The position numbers were made by a program, and so were the translations under genes. Of a stretch of DNA of 64,000 bases, positions 8,004-15,606 are shown one piece after another; the stretch's first letter is position 1; each line of letters starts with the position of its first letter. A model generated the notes under the pieces. It had not been told where the DNA came from and searched no databases. It saw only the letters and a program-made list of their open reading frames with translations. The stretch lies in contig NZ_CAJHCQ010000019.1 in assembly GCF_904848665.1 (NCBI RefSeq), positions 107,561 through 171,560 of the forward strand. Direction: 5' to 3'. The DNA comes from Paraburkholderia hiiakae (GTDB lineage: Bacteria > Pseudomonadota > Gammaproteobacteria > Burkholderiales > Burkholderiaceae).

Positions 8004-8162
8004 TCAGCGTCGAACCCGGGTCCAACGACACCAATCGTGGTGATCGAGATTGCGCAGCAAATCGGCCCTGCGACGTTCGCGCCGGTAGTGAGCGGTGACA
8101 CTAACCGCGGCTATCACAAGCACGATCGTGCCGGCAGCCATACCGAGCCAGGACTGGTCCAC
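8004..8162 (-). CDS. Small single-pass membrane protein
   Basis: A 52-residue protein. GAGGAGG followed by CTGAC decides for the GTG at 8162. Residues 5-25 form one hydrophobic helix (WLGMAAGTIVLVIAAVSVTA), followed by a strongly basic segment HYRRERRRADLLRNLDHHDW that should stay in the cytoplasm. Small membrane proteins of this type are often stress-related or modulate transporters; nothing specific can be claimed. Confidence 0.55.
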   Translation of the reverse strand: MDQSWLGMAAGTIVLVIAAVSVTAHYRRERRRADLLRNLDHHDWCRWTRVRR

Positions 8163-8262
8163 GTCAGCCTCCTCAGATCCATGCGGATCGCAACCCATTT
8201 GTGAGCAACCCACTCTGAATATAGCCTGGTCATGTGACAGACTGTGCGGTCTGGACCGCCAA

Positions 8263-8460
8263 TCAGCGCATGCGGGCGACCGCTTTCAGGAGTGCGTCGC
8301 CTTGAGGCGTCACCCGGGGCGTCGGGAAACCTGATTCGAGGGTATCGACGATGACCAGATGAAGGTCACGAAGCGCCCAAAGTTCCTCCCGGTCCGGCTC
8401 GATTCGCCCAGGCGCATTTTTTATCAGCATCAACGTGGCAAGTTCGTGGGGGCTCAACAT
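8263..8460 (-). CDS. Conserved small hypothetical protein
   Basis: A 65-residue soluble protein starting MLSPHELATLMLIKNAP at 8460, where GGGAGG stands 7 bp before the ATG. The rest (DREELWALRDLHLVIVD, then PRVTPQGDALLKAVARM) has the look of a small winged-helix or regulatory fold: a helix pair, then a short hairpin and a last helix. Similar small proteins occur in Burkholderia genomes without assigned function. Single gene. Confidence 0.65.
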   Translation of the reverse strand: MLSPHELATLMLIKNAPGRIEPDREELWALRDLHLVIVDTLESGFPTPRVTPQGDALLKAVARMR

Positions 8461-8558
8461 GTTATTTCCCTCCCGCATGATCCCGCTTTTTTCCGCTTCT
8501 TTCCCGTTCTTCACATTTGATCGCGCTTATGAGCGCACTCGCCCAAACGCAATGCGTG

Positions 8559-8852
8559 CTACCTCAGCTTGGCCGCAGTCTCCGAAGCGATTTCCATGCA
8601 TGCGCGCGTGTAGCCGGCCGCCTGCGAAGCGGCCCACGGCAATATATCGACCTGGCTGCGGACAAGTTGCTCCGGCGTTTGCGCGGACAACATGCCATCG
8701 AAGTGCTCTCGCGACCCAGCGAATATCGACCTGCAAGTCGCGAGATTCAGGCGCGCCAGTTCACAAAATCCATCGAACAGATGGCCGGTCGTCGCCGTGA
8801 AATTTGCGGCCCATGATCCGCTTTCCGCGGCTGCTAATTTTTGATTAGGCAT
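8559..8852 (-). CDS. Phasin family protein (PHB granule coat)
   Basis: A 97-residue helical protein matching the phasin_2 pattern: an amphipathic helix GHLFDGFCELARLNLATCRS followed by FDGMLSAQTPEQLVRSQVDI and AAGYTRACMEIASETAAKL. Phasins coat polyhydroxybutyrate granules and limit their coalescence. The protein is shorter than the usual 180-190 residues but keeps the central helical repeat, as do several short Burkholderia paralogues. It agrees with phaC at the window start and the hydroxybutyrate genes at 34-36 kb. Confidence 0.75.
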   Translation of the reverse strand: MPNQKLAAAESGSWAANFTATTGHLFDGFCELARLNLATCRSIFAGSREHFDGMLSAQTPEQLVRSQVDILPWAASQAAGYTRACMEIASETAAKLR

Positions 8853-9272
8853 ACTAATTTAACCCCCGTGCATTTCACCAATCGTTATGTCTGTATCGAT
8901 CGCGTTTGATGTATGGCTTCGCAACGCGAGTGGGGTTGCCCATTCCGAAGCGAATGTCGGCGTCGATCTAGAGCCTTGATTCTAACTTTGTTAAATGCGC
9001 GTCATGAATATGGATGAGTCAGGAGTTTCCCCAATTCATTGCGCAAGTTAGTTGACCCCGAAGTATGACGGCGGCGCGTTTCGAACAGGCATGCGAAAAA
9101 TTGACTTGTCAGATTGAGTCTTAGCCAGTCAGACAAGAAAGGACGAGCTACAGGTTTTGCAGTGGCTGATGACGCAAGACGTCAAACAACACAGCGCTGC
9201 GATGAGGATTCATCGCAAGCGGATTGTTAGTGCAGCGCTGCTATGCACTCAAACGCGGGCTGGCTGGCAAGA
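8853..9272. other. Intergenic region before the phasin gene
   Basis: About 420 bp with no convincing gene on either strand. It contains AT-rich patches (around 8980 and 9095) that should hold the phasin promoter and short imperfect repeats, but no site that can be named. Confidence 0.5.
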
Positions 9273-9557
9273 TCAATGCGCGCCAGCTTTTACCGCATTG
9301 CGTTGCGTAAGCAGCTCGCGTATGCGCGCCAGATGCAGATCGCCGACGGCCGTATGAACGGGCTCGATCTTGCGGGCACGACGGGCCGCAGGAGGCCACG
9401 CACCCAGGTATCGGCACAGCGCGGAAACGAACGGCCGCTTCCCTCCGCCAGCAAGCCGCTGGGCCGCCGCCGCAACGCGATCCGCACCTACATTTGCGAG
9501 CAGCCATTCAAACGCCTGACGGTCTTCGTCATTCACAATGCGGATTAGCGATTCCAT
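9273..9557 (-). CDS. SOS-box-controlled small protein of unknown function
   Basis: A 94-residue soluble basic protein beginning MESLIRIVNDEDRQAFEWLL. AGGAG 6 bp before the ATG supports the start. The first 60 residues look all-helical (AFEWLLANVGADRVAAAAQ, then PFVSALCRYLGAWPP), possibly a helix-turn-helix-like bundle; the tail is basic. No family is recognised. The gene matters because a perfect LexA-type operator (9585-9604) lies 28 bp before the start and overlaps the likely -10, so it should be induced by DNA damage. Single gene. Confidence 0.7.
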   Translation of the reverse strand: MESLIRIVNDEDRQAFEWLLANVGADRVAAAAQRLAGGGKRPFVSALCRYLGAWPPAARRARKIEPVHTAVGDLHLARIRELLTQRNAVKAGAH

Positions 9558-9584
9558 GCGACGCTCCTACTGGACGTAAACACA

Positions 9585-9604
9585 TACTGTTAATTTATAC
9601 AGTA
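9585..9604. promoter_or_regulatory. LexA operator (SOS box)
   Basis: The 20-mer TACTGTTAATTTATACAGTA has the full SOS-box form CTGT-N8-ACAG with matching outer TA on both sides, as bound by LexA in Enterobacteria and beta-proteobacteria. On the minus strand TATAAA inside the box can act as -10 for the gene starting at 9557, so LexA binding would block RNA polymerase directly. Confidence 0.8.
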
Positions 9605-9721
9605 TTTTGCGCCAGTGCAAGGCAAGATTGGGCCTGCTCTTGGGGAATGCGCCATGCAAGGAAAAGATCGGGGAATCGCCTGTCCAGAGGCGTTGCATGG
9701 GGTAATAGTACGAGCGAAACG

Positions 9722-10120
9722 CTACTCGCTGGCCGCGGCATCCTCTTTCTGCGCTTTCAATCGGTTCCTCACGGCCGTCACCCCCAGAACCGGTCTTGCC
9801 GCATTGGCAGCGCGCGAGACCTGCCAGATCTCGGGTACCGAACCCGTGAGCGTGACGACGCCATGGCTAACCCGAATGTGAATGTCCGAATCGTCGAGAT
9901 CCGGAACGCGCCTGAGGGCGCGGCGAACGTCACGCACCACCGAGGTATCCGGCCGGGTACCGGGTGTCGACGCCGATACTCTTTGCACGGCCACACCGGC
10001 CAGCTCGTTCATGCCGGTTTGCGCGTTCGCACTGTTCGCACAGGCAGCGCAGCTCGCGATAGCAACAAACACCATTGCGCCGATTGTGCCGTTCGTGCCG
10101 TTCGCACCGTTTCTGTTCAT
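9722..10120 (-). CDS. Periplasmic BON-domain protein
   Basis: A 132-residue exported protein. The ATG at 10120 follows GAAGGAGG. Residues 1-34 are a signal peptide (IGAMVFVAIASCAACANSANA). Residues 60-130 form one BON domain (VVRDVRRALRRVPDLDDSDI, then GVVTLTGSVPEIWQVSRAA), the OsmY-type fold that binds phospholipid or bridges membrane proteins. One domain only, whereas OsmY has two. Probably an envelope stress protein; it is divergent from the Rrf2 regulator gene. Confidence 0.85.
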   Translation of the reverse strand: MNRNGANGTNGTIGAMVFVAIASCAACANSANAQTGMNELAGVAVQRVSASTPGTRPDTSVVRDVRRALRRVPDLDDSDIHIRVSHGVVTLTGSVPEIWQVSRAANAARPVLGVTAVRNRLKAQKEDAAASE

Positions 10121-10310
10121 GCTGCCTCCTTCGGGCCGTGTCAACCGAGGAAAAGCGCCACTTCCACGCGTATGTTCGCACAGGAATTCGCGCGTCGCGT
10201 CCACGATGGCCTGGAACCGGCACGACGCCTGCTCGCCCGCACGCGACGCAGCGGATCACGCGGTGGATGACGCAATGGATGACTTCAGCGCCACACTGCG
10301 CTACCCTAAC

Positions 10311-10335
10311 AACTCCGATACACAAAGTCGTCGTA
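10311..10335. promoter_or_regulatory. Putative Rrf2 operator at its own promoter
   Basis: AACTCCGA, nine bases, then TCGTCGTA, ending 5 bp before the Rrf2 start codon. The same 8-9-8 layout with a better right arm occurs before the flavoprotein gene at 12262-12286. Binding here would block the start region of the regulator gene, so negative autoregulation is inferred. Confidence 0.5.
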
Positions 10336-10340
10336 TAACC

Positions 10341-10856
10341 ATGTCACACATCAGCACGGGCGTCGAATACGGATTGCATTGCCTGCTTTATCTTGCCGGC
10401 ACGTCTGCCGGCGTGCGCGAAGCGAGCGTGCGCGACCTCGCGGAAATGCAGGGTGTGCCGGTCGACTACGCCGCCAAGTTGTTCACGCGCCTCGCCAAGG
10501 CCGGTATCGTCGAGTCGACCGAAGGCATACGCGGCGGTTTCAGGCTCGCGAAACCCGCGCGGAATATTTCGGTGCTGGACGTCGTCGACGCCATCGACGG
10601 TGAGAAGGCGCTCTTCGACTGTCGCGAGGTGCGCGGTCAATGTGCGGTTTTCAACGACGAACCGCCCACGTGGGCCACACGCGGCACCTGCTCGATACAC
10701 GCCGTGATGCAGGGCGCCGAGCGCGCCATGCGCGCGGAGCTCAAGCAGCACTCGCTAGCCGATCTCGCCACCCGCGCGTATTCAAAGGCGCCAGCCAGCT
10801 ATCACCATCACGTGGTGGACTGGTTTACTGCGCGCGCCGCCAATCGTCGCGGATAA
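10341..10856 (+). CDS. Rrf2 family transcriptional regulator
   Basis: A 171-residue winged-helix protein. The start ATG at 10341 gives the family beginning MSHISTGVEYGLHCLLYLAG. The helix-turn-helix spans about residues 28-55 (VRDLAEMQGVPVDYAAKLF), the wing holds ESTEGIRGGFRLAKPA. Three Cys follow at the usual cluster position: DCREVRGQC, then GTCSIHAVM, which agrees with an iron-sulphur or redox-sensing member such as NsrR or IscR, though this one lacks the rest of those gene contexts. It converges on a flavoprotein gene that carries the same operator, its probable target. Confidence 0.88.
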   Translation: MSHISTGVEYGLHCLLYLAGTSAGVREASVRDLAEMQGVPVDYAAKLFTRLAKAGIVESTEGIRGGFRLAKPARNISVLDVVDAIDGEKALFDCREVRGQCAVFNDEPPTWATRGTCSIHAVMQGAERAMRAELKQHSLADLATRAYSKAPASYHHHVVDWFTARAANRRG

Positions 10857-10885
10857 CAAGCGCCGCTTTTTGAACGCATCCAGCG

Positions 10886-10918
10886 AAAAAACGCGGAGCC
10901 TCCAACGAGGCTTCCGCG
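10886..10918 (-). terminator. Intrinsic terminator of the flavoprotein gene
   Basis: Stem CGCGGAGCCTC with GAGGCTTCCGCG (one bulged base) at 10892-10918, followed on the minus strand by TTTTTT (10886-10891). It lies 30 bp after the stop of the flavoprotein gene and separates it from the convergent Rrf2 gene. Confidence 0.8.
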
Positions 10919-10948
10919 TACAGTCAGATCCATCGCGCTCCTAAAGGA

Positions 10949-12154
10949 TCAAGCGACCACGATGCGAAGCGGATCGGCGGCTGCGAGCGCCTGCTCACGG
11001 TCCGCGCGAGGCGGATAGATCCACTCGGAGTTGATCTGGTGCTTGAGCTTCTTCGCCTCGGCGCCCTGCAATTTTACTTCGCGCTCCCACCCTTCCGTAT
11101 AGACCGCGCCCCACGGGCCCAGATCCAGACACGTCACGTACTTCGGCTGACTATACGGAATCTGATCGAGGCCGAGCAGATCGGCGGCGACGTTGTGGCC
11201 CGCCGAGCGCCCCAGATTCATCGCGTGCTGACACGACATCATCGTGTGATTGCCTTCGTCGTCGGTCGCCGCGCGGGCAACGTCGCCCGTTGCGTAGACA
11301 CCGGGCACCCCCTCCACCGCGAGGTTACGATCGACGTGAAGACGCCCCATGGCGTCGAGCCGGCCCGGAATCTGCGCGGTCAACGTGCTTGCGCGCAGCC
11401 CGGCCGTCCAGATCACCGTGTTCGATTCGATGCGCTCGCCGTCCGCTGTCGTCACTCCGCCGGCATCCACTGAAGCCACGCCCGAGCCAAGCTTCCAGGT
11501 CACGCCGAGCGAGCCCAGCGCCTCTTCGATAACGGGACGCGGGCCCGCGCCCAGGTCCGGGCCGATCGCATCGTTACGCTCGACGATGATCACCTTCACG
11601 TTTGCGTGCTCGCCCAGTGCCGCGCGCAGGCGCGCCGGCATTTCCGCAGCGGTCTCGATGCCGGTGAATCCGCCACCCGCCACCACCACGGTATTGCGTG
11701 CGAGCGAGTCCGGCTGGCTGGCCAGACTGTGGACGTGCGCTTCCAGTTCGACCGCTTCGTCGGTCTGGTCCACGCTGAAGGTGTGTTCGGCCAGACCCGG
11801 AATCGACGGGCGGAACAGCCGGCTGCCGGTCGCCAGCACGAGGCGGTCGTAGCCGAGCGTAGAGGACTGTCCGTCCACGCCGGTCACATCCACTGCGCGA
11901 CGCTCCACGTGAATGCGCTCGACCCTGCCCTGCATGAATTTGACGCCAGTCGCCTCGAAGATCTCCGTGAGCGGCGCCCTGAAGTTCGCAGGACCCTCTT
12001 CGTACAGACGCGGACGCACATGCAGATGCGGGTCGGGTGCGACCAGCGCGATTTCCACGTCCGTGCGCCCCGCATCATCGAGCAGCCGCGCCGCGCTCAG
12101 CGCGCTCCACATGCCGGCGAAGCCGGCCCCAATAACAAGAATACGCTTCGACAT
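10949..12154 (-). CDS. NDH-2-like NAD(P)/FAD-dependent oxidoreductase
   Basis: A 401-residue two-dinucleotide-fold flavoprotein. The ATG at 12154 follows GGAGAA and puts the FAD motif at residues 5-15 (ILVIGAGFAGMWSALSA). The NAD(P)H motif appears as TVVVAGGGFTGIETAAEM near residues 160-180, and the late FAD motif as GVPGVYATGDVAR near 295. This is the type II NADH dehydrogenase family, which passes electrons from NADH to quinone without pumping protons; the C-terminal membrane-anchoring helices of classical enzymes are not obvious, so quinone specificity is uncertain. A putative Rrf2 operator lies 108 bp upstream, and a terminator follows. Confidence 0.85.
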   Translation of the reverse strand: MSKRILVIGAGFAGMWSALSAARLLDDAGRTDVEIALVAPDPHLHVRPRLYEEGPANFRAPLTEIFEATGVKFMQGRVERIHVERRAVDVTGVDGQSSTLGYDRLVLATGSRLFRPSIPGLAEHTFSVDQTDEAVELEAHVHSLASQPDSLARNTVVVAGGGFTGIETAAEMPARLRAALGEHANVKVIIVERNDAIGPDLGAGPRPVIEEALGSLGVTWKLGSGVASVDAGGVTTADGERIESNTVIWTAGLRASTLTAQIPGRLDAMGRLHVDRNLAVEGVPGVYATGDVARAATDDEGNHTMMSCQHAMNLGRSAGHNVAADLLGLDQIPYSQPKYVTCLDLGPWGAVYTEGWEREVKLQGAEAKKLKHQINSEWIYPPRADREQALAAADPLRIVVA

Positions 12155-12261
12155 TTTTGCTTCTCCAATGCAGGAATACGTGAATTCGGTGGAGCGCTCG
12201 CTTCGCATGGCTCGCGCCGCAATCTCCGGTCGAGGACTCGCGCCGCGCCTGCGCAACGCAC

Positions 12262-12286
12262 AACTCGGATTCTATGAGTCGGAGTT
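12262..12286. promoter_or_regulatory. Putative Rrf2 operator before the flavoprotein gene
   Basis: Inverted repeat AACTCGGA, nine bases, TCGGAGTT. The right arm is the exact complement of the AACTCCGA arm seen before the Rrf2 gene at 10311, with identical spacing. It lies 108 bp before the flavoprotein start. Confidence 0.5.
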
Positions 12287-12358
12287 AAAAGACGCAAGCC
12301 CCCCTTTTGGGACACACTGTTGACAAATCAGACAACGAGGCCGTGAAGCGGCGTGCGG

Positions 12359-13486
12359 CTAGGGTTGATGGGAAACGAAGAAGTCAACGAGACTGCGCGG
12401 CGAATCGCCACCGAGACAAACATCGAGTCCCTCTTTTGCCGCCGCCGCTTCGCAGGCACTGCGAGGAAAAAGTGTTGTCTCGTACGCAAGGAGCGCGGCT
12501 TCCATGTCGCCGGGATCCGCGGCAATGGCCTTTGCGAGTTCGGCGCCGTCGAACATGGCCAGGTTGGCCCCTTCACCAGACGGGATCATCAAATGCGCTG
12601 CATCGCCAAGCAATGTCACCCCACGCGTGCGCGGCCATTTGTGTTCCTCAGGGAGCGCATGAATCGGGCGGAACACGGGGGGCGTTTCGCCATCGGTGAT
12701 GAGCGCAGTCAACTCCGGCGCCCAACCGTCGAACGCTTTCGCAACCGTGGCAGCAACGGCTGCCGGGTCGGACTGGTCGATGCTGTCGATCCAGTCTTTC
12801 GACTGATTCAGTTGTACGTACGTGTGCAGCACGCCGCCCGGCTCGCGATGCGCGACGATACCTTTGCCCGGCGCGAGCGCGAACATTGCGCCTTCGCCAA
12901 CCGTTTCGGCGCTCGCCTTGTGATGCGTGTCGCAGTCGAACAGATACGTCTCGACGAACACAGTGCCGACATAGGCCGGTTTCGCGTCCGATAGCAACGG
13001 GCGGACTTTCGACCACGCGCCATCGGCCCCCACCAGAAGGTCGGTCGTCACTGTGGAGCCGTTAGCAAAGGTCACAACGTGCCGGCCGCCGCCGAGGGGA
13101 GACACCGCGACGACTTTATGGCCCCACCGCACCGTGCTGGCGGGGAGTGATTCGAGCAGAATCCGCCGCAATGCGCCACGAGGGACTTCGGGTCGTCCGC
13201 CTGTTCCGTCGTCCGATTGCTCATAGAGGACCCGGCCATGCTTGTCGAGCACTCGCGTCGCCTGAGCGCCGGGACAGATGATCTCGAGGAACCGATCGAA
13301 GAGTCCCGCCGACTTGAGTGCGAACTGCCCGTTGTTCTCGTGAATATCGAGCATGCCGCCCTGCGTTCGCGCATTCGCCGAGGCTTCCGACTCAAAGATC
13401 GTCGAAGCAATACCGTGAACGTGGAGCACCCGCGCGAGCATGAGTCCGCCGAGTCCCGCGCCGATGATTGCAATCGATGTCTTCAT
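12359..13486 (-). CDS. TetX-like FAD-dependent monooxygenase
   Basis: A 375-residue flavoprotein hydroxylase. The FAD fold begins at residue 5 (IAIIGAGLGGLMLARVLHVHG); the stretch GGMLDIHENNGQFALKSAGL near residue 43 is typical of the TetX and related xenobiotic-hydroxylating branch; VGADGAWSKVRP near 155 and LLGDAAHLMIPSGEGANLAM near 300 complete the group A pattern. Members use NADPH and oxygen to hydroxylate tetracyclines or other multi-ring compounds. Which substrate this one takes cannot be told; most chromosomal relatives are not proven resistance genes. It is divergent from a TetR repressor with two palindromes between them, which points to substrate-induced detoxification. Confidence 0.85.
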   Translation of the reverse strand: MKTSIAIIGAGLGGLMLARVLHVHGIASTIFESEASANARTQGGMLDIHENNGQFALKSAGLFDRFLEIICPGAQATRVLDKHGRVLYEQSDDGTGGRPEVPRGALRRILLESLPASTVRWGHKVVAVSPLGGGRHVVTFANGSTVTTDLLVGADGAWSKVRPLLSDAKPAYVGTVFVETYLFDCDTHHKASAETVGEGAMFALAPGKGIVAHREPGGVLHTYVQLNQSKDWIDSIDQSDPAAVAATVAKAFDGWAPELTALITDGETPPVFRPIHALPEEHKWPRTRGVTLLGDAAHLMIPSGEGANLAMFDGAELAKAIAADPGDMEAALLAYETTLFPRSACEAAAAKEGLDVCLGGDSPRSLVDFFVSHQP

Positions 13487-13533
13487 CCTGCTCCCTGCTT
13501 GTCGAGTGTGGCCGTTTAAACGGCAGCGTCCCT

Positions 13534-13573
13534 ATGGAACGTCGTTCCATAGTAATATGGAACATTGTTCCAT
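13534..13573. promoter_or_regulatory. Two TetR-type operators between the divergent genes
   Basis: Two perfect 17-bp palindromes with identical 7-bp arms: ATGGAAC-GTC-GTTCCAT (13534-13550) and ATGGAAC-ATT-GTTCCAT (13557-13573), centres 23 bp apart. They fill the 104-bp gap between the monooxygenase and the TetR gene, and the second ends 17 bp before the TetR start. Cooperative binding of two TetR dimers controlling both promoters is inferred. Confidence 0.85.
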
Positions 13574-13590
13574 AGACGTCAAGAGGAAGC

Positions 13591-14271
13591 ATGGTCAAGA
13601 AAGCGCGGGGCGTTCAACGGCGCGAGGACTCGCTCTCACGCGAGCGAATCATCGAGGCGTCGATCGAGCTTCTGGATAGCAGCGGCGAAAGCGGCCTGAC
13701 GTTTCGCGCACTAGCCGAGCGACTCGCCACCGGTCCCGGCGCGATCTACTGGCATGTCGAAAACAAGAGCGATCTGCTGAGCGCCGCCTGCGACGCCATC
13801 GTCGCCCGGACAATGGACGCGCCATTGCCCAGCGCAACGCCACGAGAGGCGATTCGCGCCCTCGCGCTGGGTATGTTCGACGCGATCGACGACCATCCGT
13901 GGGTTGGCTCGGTGCTCGCGCGAGACCCGGCGCAATTGCCCATGGTTCGCATGCTTGAACGCATAGGCCAGCAGATTCGCGCGCTTGACGTGCCTGACGA
14001 CGCGCAGTGGACAACGGTGTCCGCATTGCTGAGCTATATCCTGGGCGTGAGCGGCCAGAACGCCGCGAATGCGCAAATCGCTCGCGAGCGAGACGCCGAT
14101 CGAAGTCACTTTCTGGACGAGGTCGCGTCTGTGTGGTCGCAGCTCGATCCCGACGACTATCCGTTCGCCCGCAGCGTGGCCAAACAATTGCGCGATCACG
14201 ACGACCGCGCCGATTTTCTCGCTGGAATCGATCTGATCCTGCTTGGAATCGAGTCAGCGCACGGACGTTGA
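13591..14271 (+). CDS. TetR family transcriptional regulator
   Basis: A 226-residue repressor. Residues 15-65 form the TetR DNA-binding domain (LSRERIIEASIELLDSSGES, then LATGPGAIYWHVENKSDLLS), with the tyrosine-tryptophan-histidine recognition helix usual for the TetR_C subgroup that includes TetR of class A-B tetracycline systems. The helical C-terminal part binds the inducer and dimerises. Divergent from the TetX-like gene and preceded by two operators; it converges, with a 3-bp gap, on the lipoprotein gene at 14275. Confidence 0.92.
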   Translation: MVKKARGVQRREDSLSRERIIEASIELLDSSGESGLTFRALAERLATGPGAIYWHVENKSDLLSAACDAIVARTMDAPLPSATPREAIRALALGMFDAIDDHPWVGSVLARDPAQLPMVRMLERIGQQIRALDVPDDAQWTTVSALLSYILGVSGQNAANAQIARERDADRSHFLDEVASVWSQLDPDDYPFARSVAKQLRDHDDRADFLAGIDLILLGIESAHGR

Positions 14272-14274
14272 GCG

Positions 14275-15459
14275 CTACATGCCCATGCTCGTCCCTCCGC
14301 CCGTGCCTGTGCCGGTGCCCGAAGTCGTGCCCGCGTTCGACGTTGCATTCAAATCGATCCTGCCATACACACCATCGGCTTCGTCATTCGGCCCCGCCGC
14401 GAAAAACAGCGTATTGGAAGGCTGATTGCTGAGGTTGTTGCCGAACGCAATGCCCCACACGCCTGGCTCGACAATCGCGTTGCCGTTCGGCCCGGCGAGC
14501 GGCCCCATCGACTGGCCGCTCGATGCATTGAACGCGTTGATCGTGCCATCGCCGAAATTGCCGATCAATATCGCGCCGCTCATCGAGCCGAAGTTCGCAG
14601 GCGCTTGCGCAATGCCCCACGGCGCGTTGAGCGGGCTTCCCGTCGCGAAGCGTTGCTTCAGGTTGCCGGCCGTGTCGTACACGTCGACCATGCCGAGCCC
14701 CGCACCCGCGACATCGTCGTGCCTGGCTGTGTCTTGCATCGCGTAGGTGACGAACAGATTCGAGCCGATCGCCTGAATGCCGAACGGTGCGAAGCCGGCC
14801 GGCATTGCGGGGTCCGTGAAGGCGCCGGGCATCGCGACCTTGTTGAATGAGGTATTGAAAACGTCGATCTTGTTGTTATGGAAGTCGGTCGCGTAGAGGA
14901 AGTTGGCGTTGTTCATCGTCGCGAGCGCGAGACCCTTGTACACGGCGCCGCCCGTGCCATCGTCGTACATGACGAATGCGTTGGTCGGCCCGACCGCCGG
15001 CGCCCACGCGGTGATCGTGCCGCCTTCGCCCGCAAAGATGAACGCCGCGACGCCAGACTTGCCGTTTACCGTGACCGTGAAGCTCTGTGTGCCGTTGAAG
15101 ACGATGCCCGTGGGCGAAGCCGAACCGTTCTTGCCGGCGGGAATCGCGACGATCAGCGATTGCGGCACACCGTTGCCGTCATACAGCGTCGCGACATTGG
15201 TGCCGTTATCCGCGACCCAGACGAAACCGTTCGGATTGAAGGCGACGCCCCACGGGTTTTTCAGATTCCCGTCGACGTGTGCGGCCGCCACCGCGCCATC
15301 CGAAACGAGGGCCGTCGCAGCGAACGACGACTGGACGGGCGCGCTCGTACTGTTCGAACTGGTATTGGAACTGGAACCGGAACCGCCGCCGCACGACACG
15401 AGCGTCGCGATGGCCGCGCCACATGCTAAGACGCCGAATACGGCGAGTAGAGACTTCAT
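14275..15459 (-). CDS. TIGR03118-type lipoprotein with beta-propeller-like repeats
   Basis: A 394-residue exported lipoprotein. GAGGAG stands 8 bp before the ATG. The signal peptide ends in a lipobox, LATLVSCGGG (Cys 23), followed by a Ser/Asn/Thr linker. The body repeats short motifs of the NHL/SMP-30 propeller kind: NPWGVAFNPNGFVWVADNGT, NAPWGIAQAPANFG, EPGVWGIAFGNNL. The end is a flexible Gly/Thr tail. Proteins of this family are widespread, secreted and of unknown function. It stands alone. Confidence 0.8.
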   Translation of the reverse strand: MKSLLAVFGVLACGAAIATLVSCGGGSGSSSNTSSNSTSAPVQSSFAATALVSDGAVAAAHVDGNLKNPWGVAFNPNGFVWVADNGTNVATLYDGNGVPQSLIVAIPAGKNGSASPTGIVFNGTQSFTVTVNGKSGVAAFIFAGEGGTITAWAPAVGPTNAFVMYDDGTGGAVYKGLALATMNNANFLYATDFHNNKIDVFNTSFNKVAMPGAFTDPAMPAGFAPFGIQAIGSNLFVTYAMQDTARHDDVAGAGLGMVDVYDTAGNLKQRFATGSPLNAPWGIAQAPANFGSMSGAILIGNFGDGTINAFNASSGQSMGPLAGPNGNAIVEPGVWGIAFGNNLSNQPSNTLFFAAGPNDEADGVYGRIDLNATSNAGTTSGTGTGTGGGTSMGM

Positions 15460-15606
15460 GACCGCACTCCTCGTTCAGTCCAGGGGGCTAACGGACAAAG
15501 AACGAGGAGGACGCGGGGTTTATTCCAGCAAAGAAAAGGGGTTGATATCGCGCGCGATCGCAATGACTGAACTAGCTAGTGAAAAGCGGGTGGCGGGCAA
15601 CGAACA

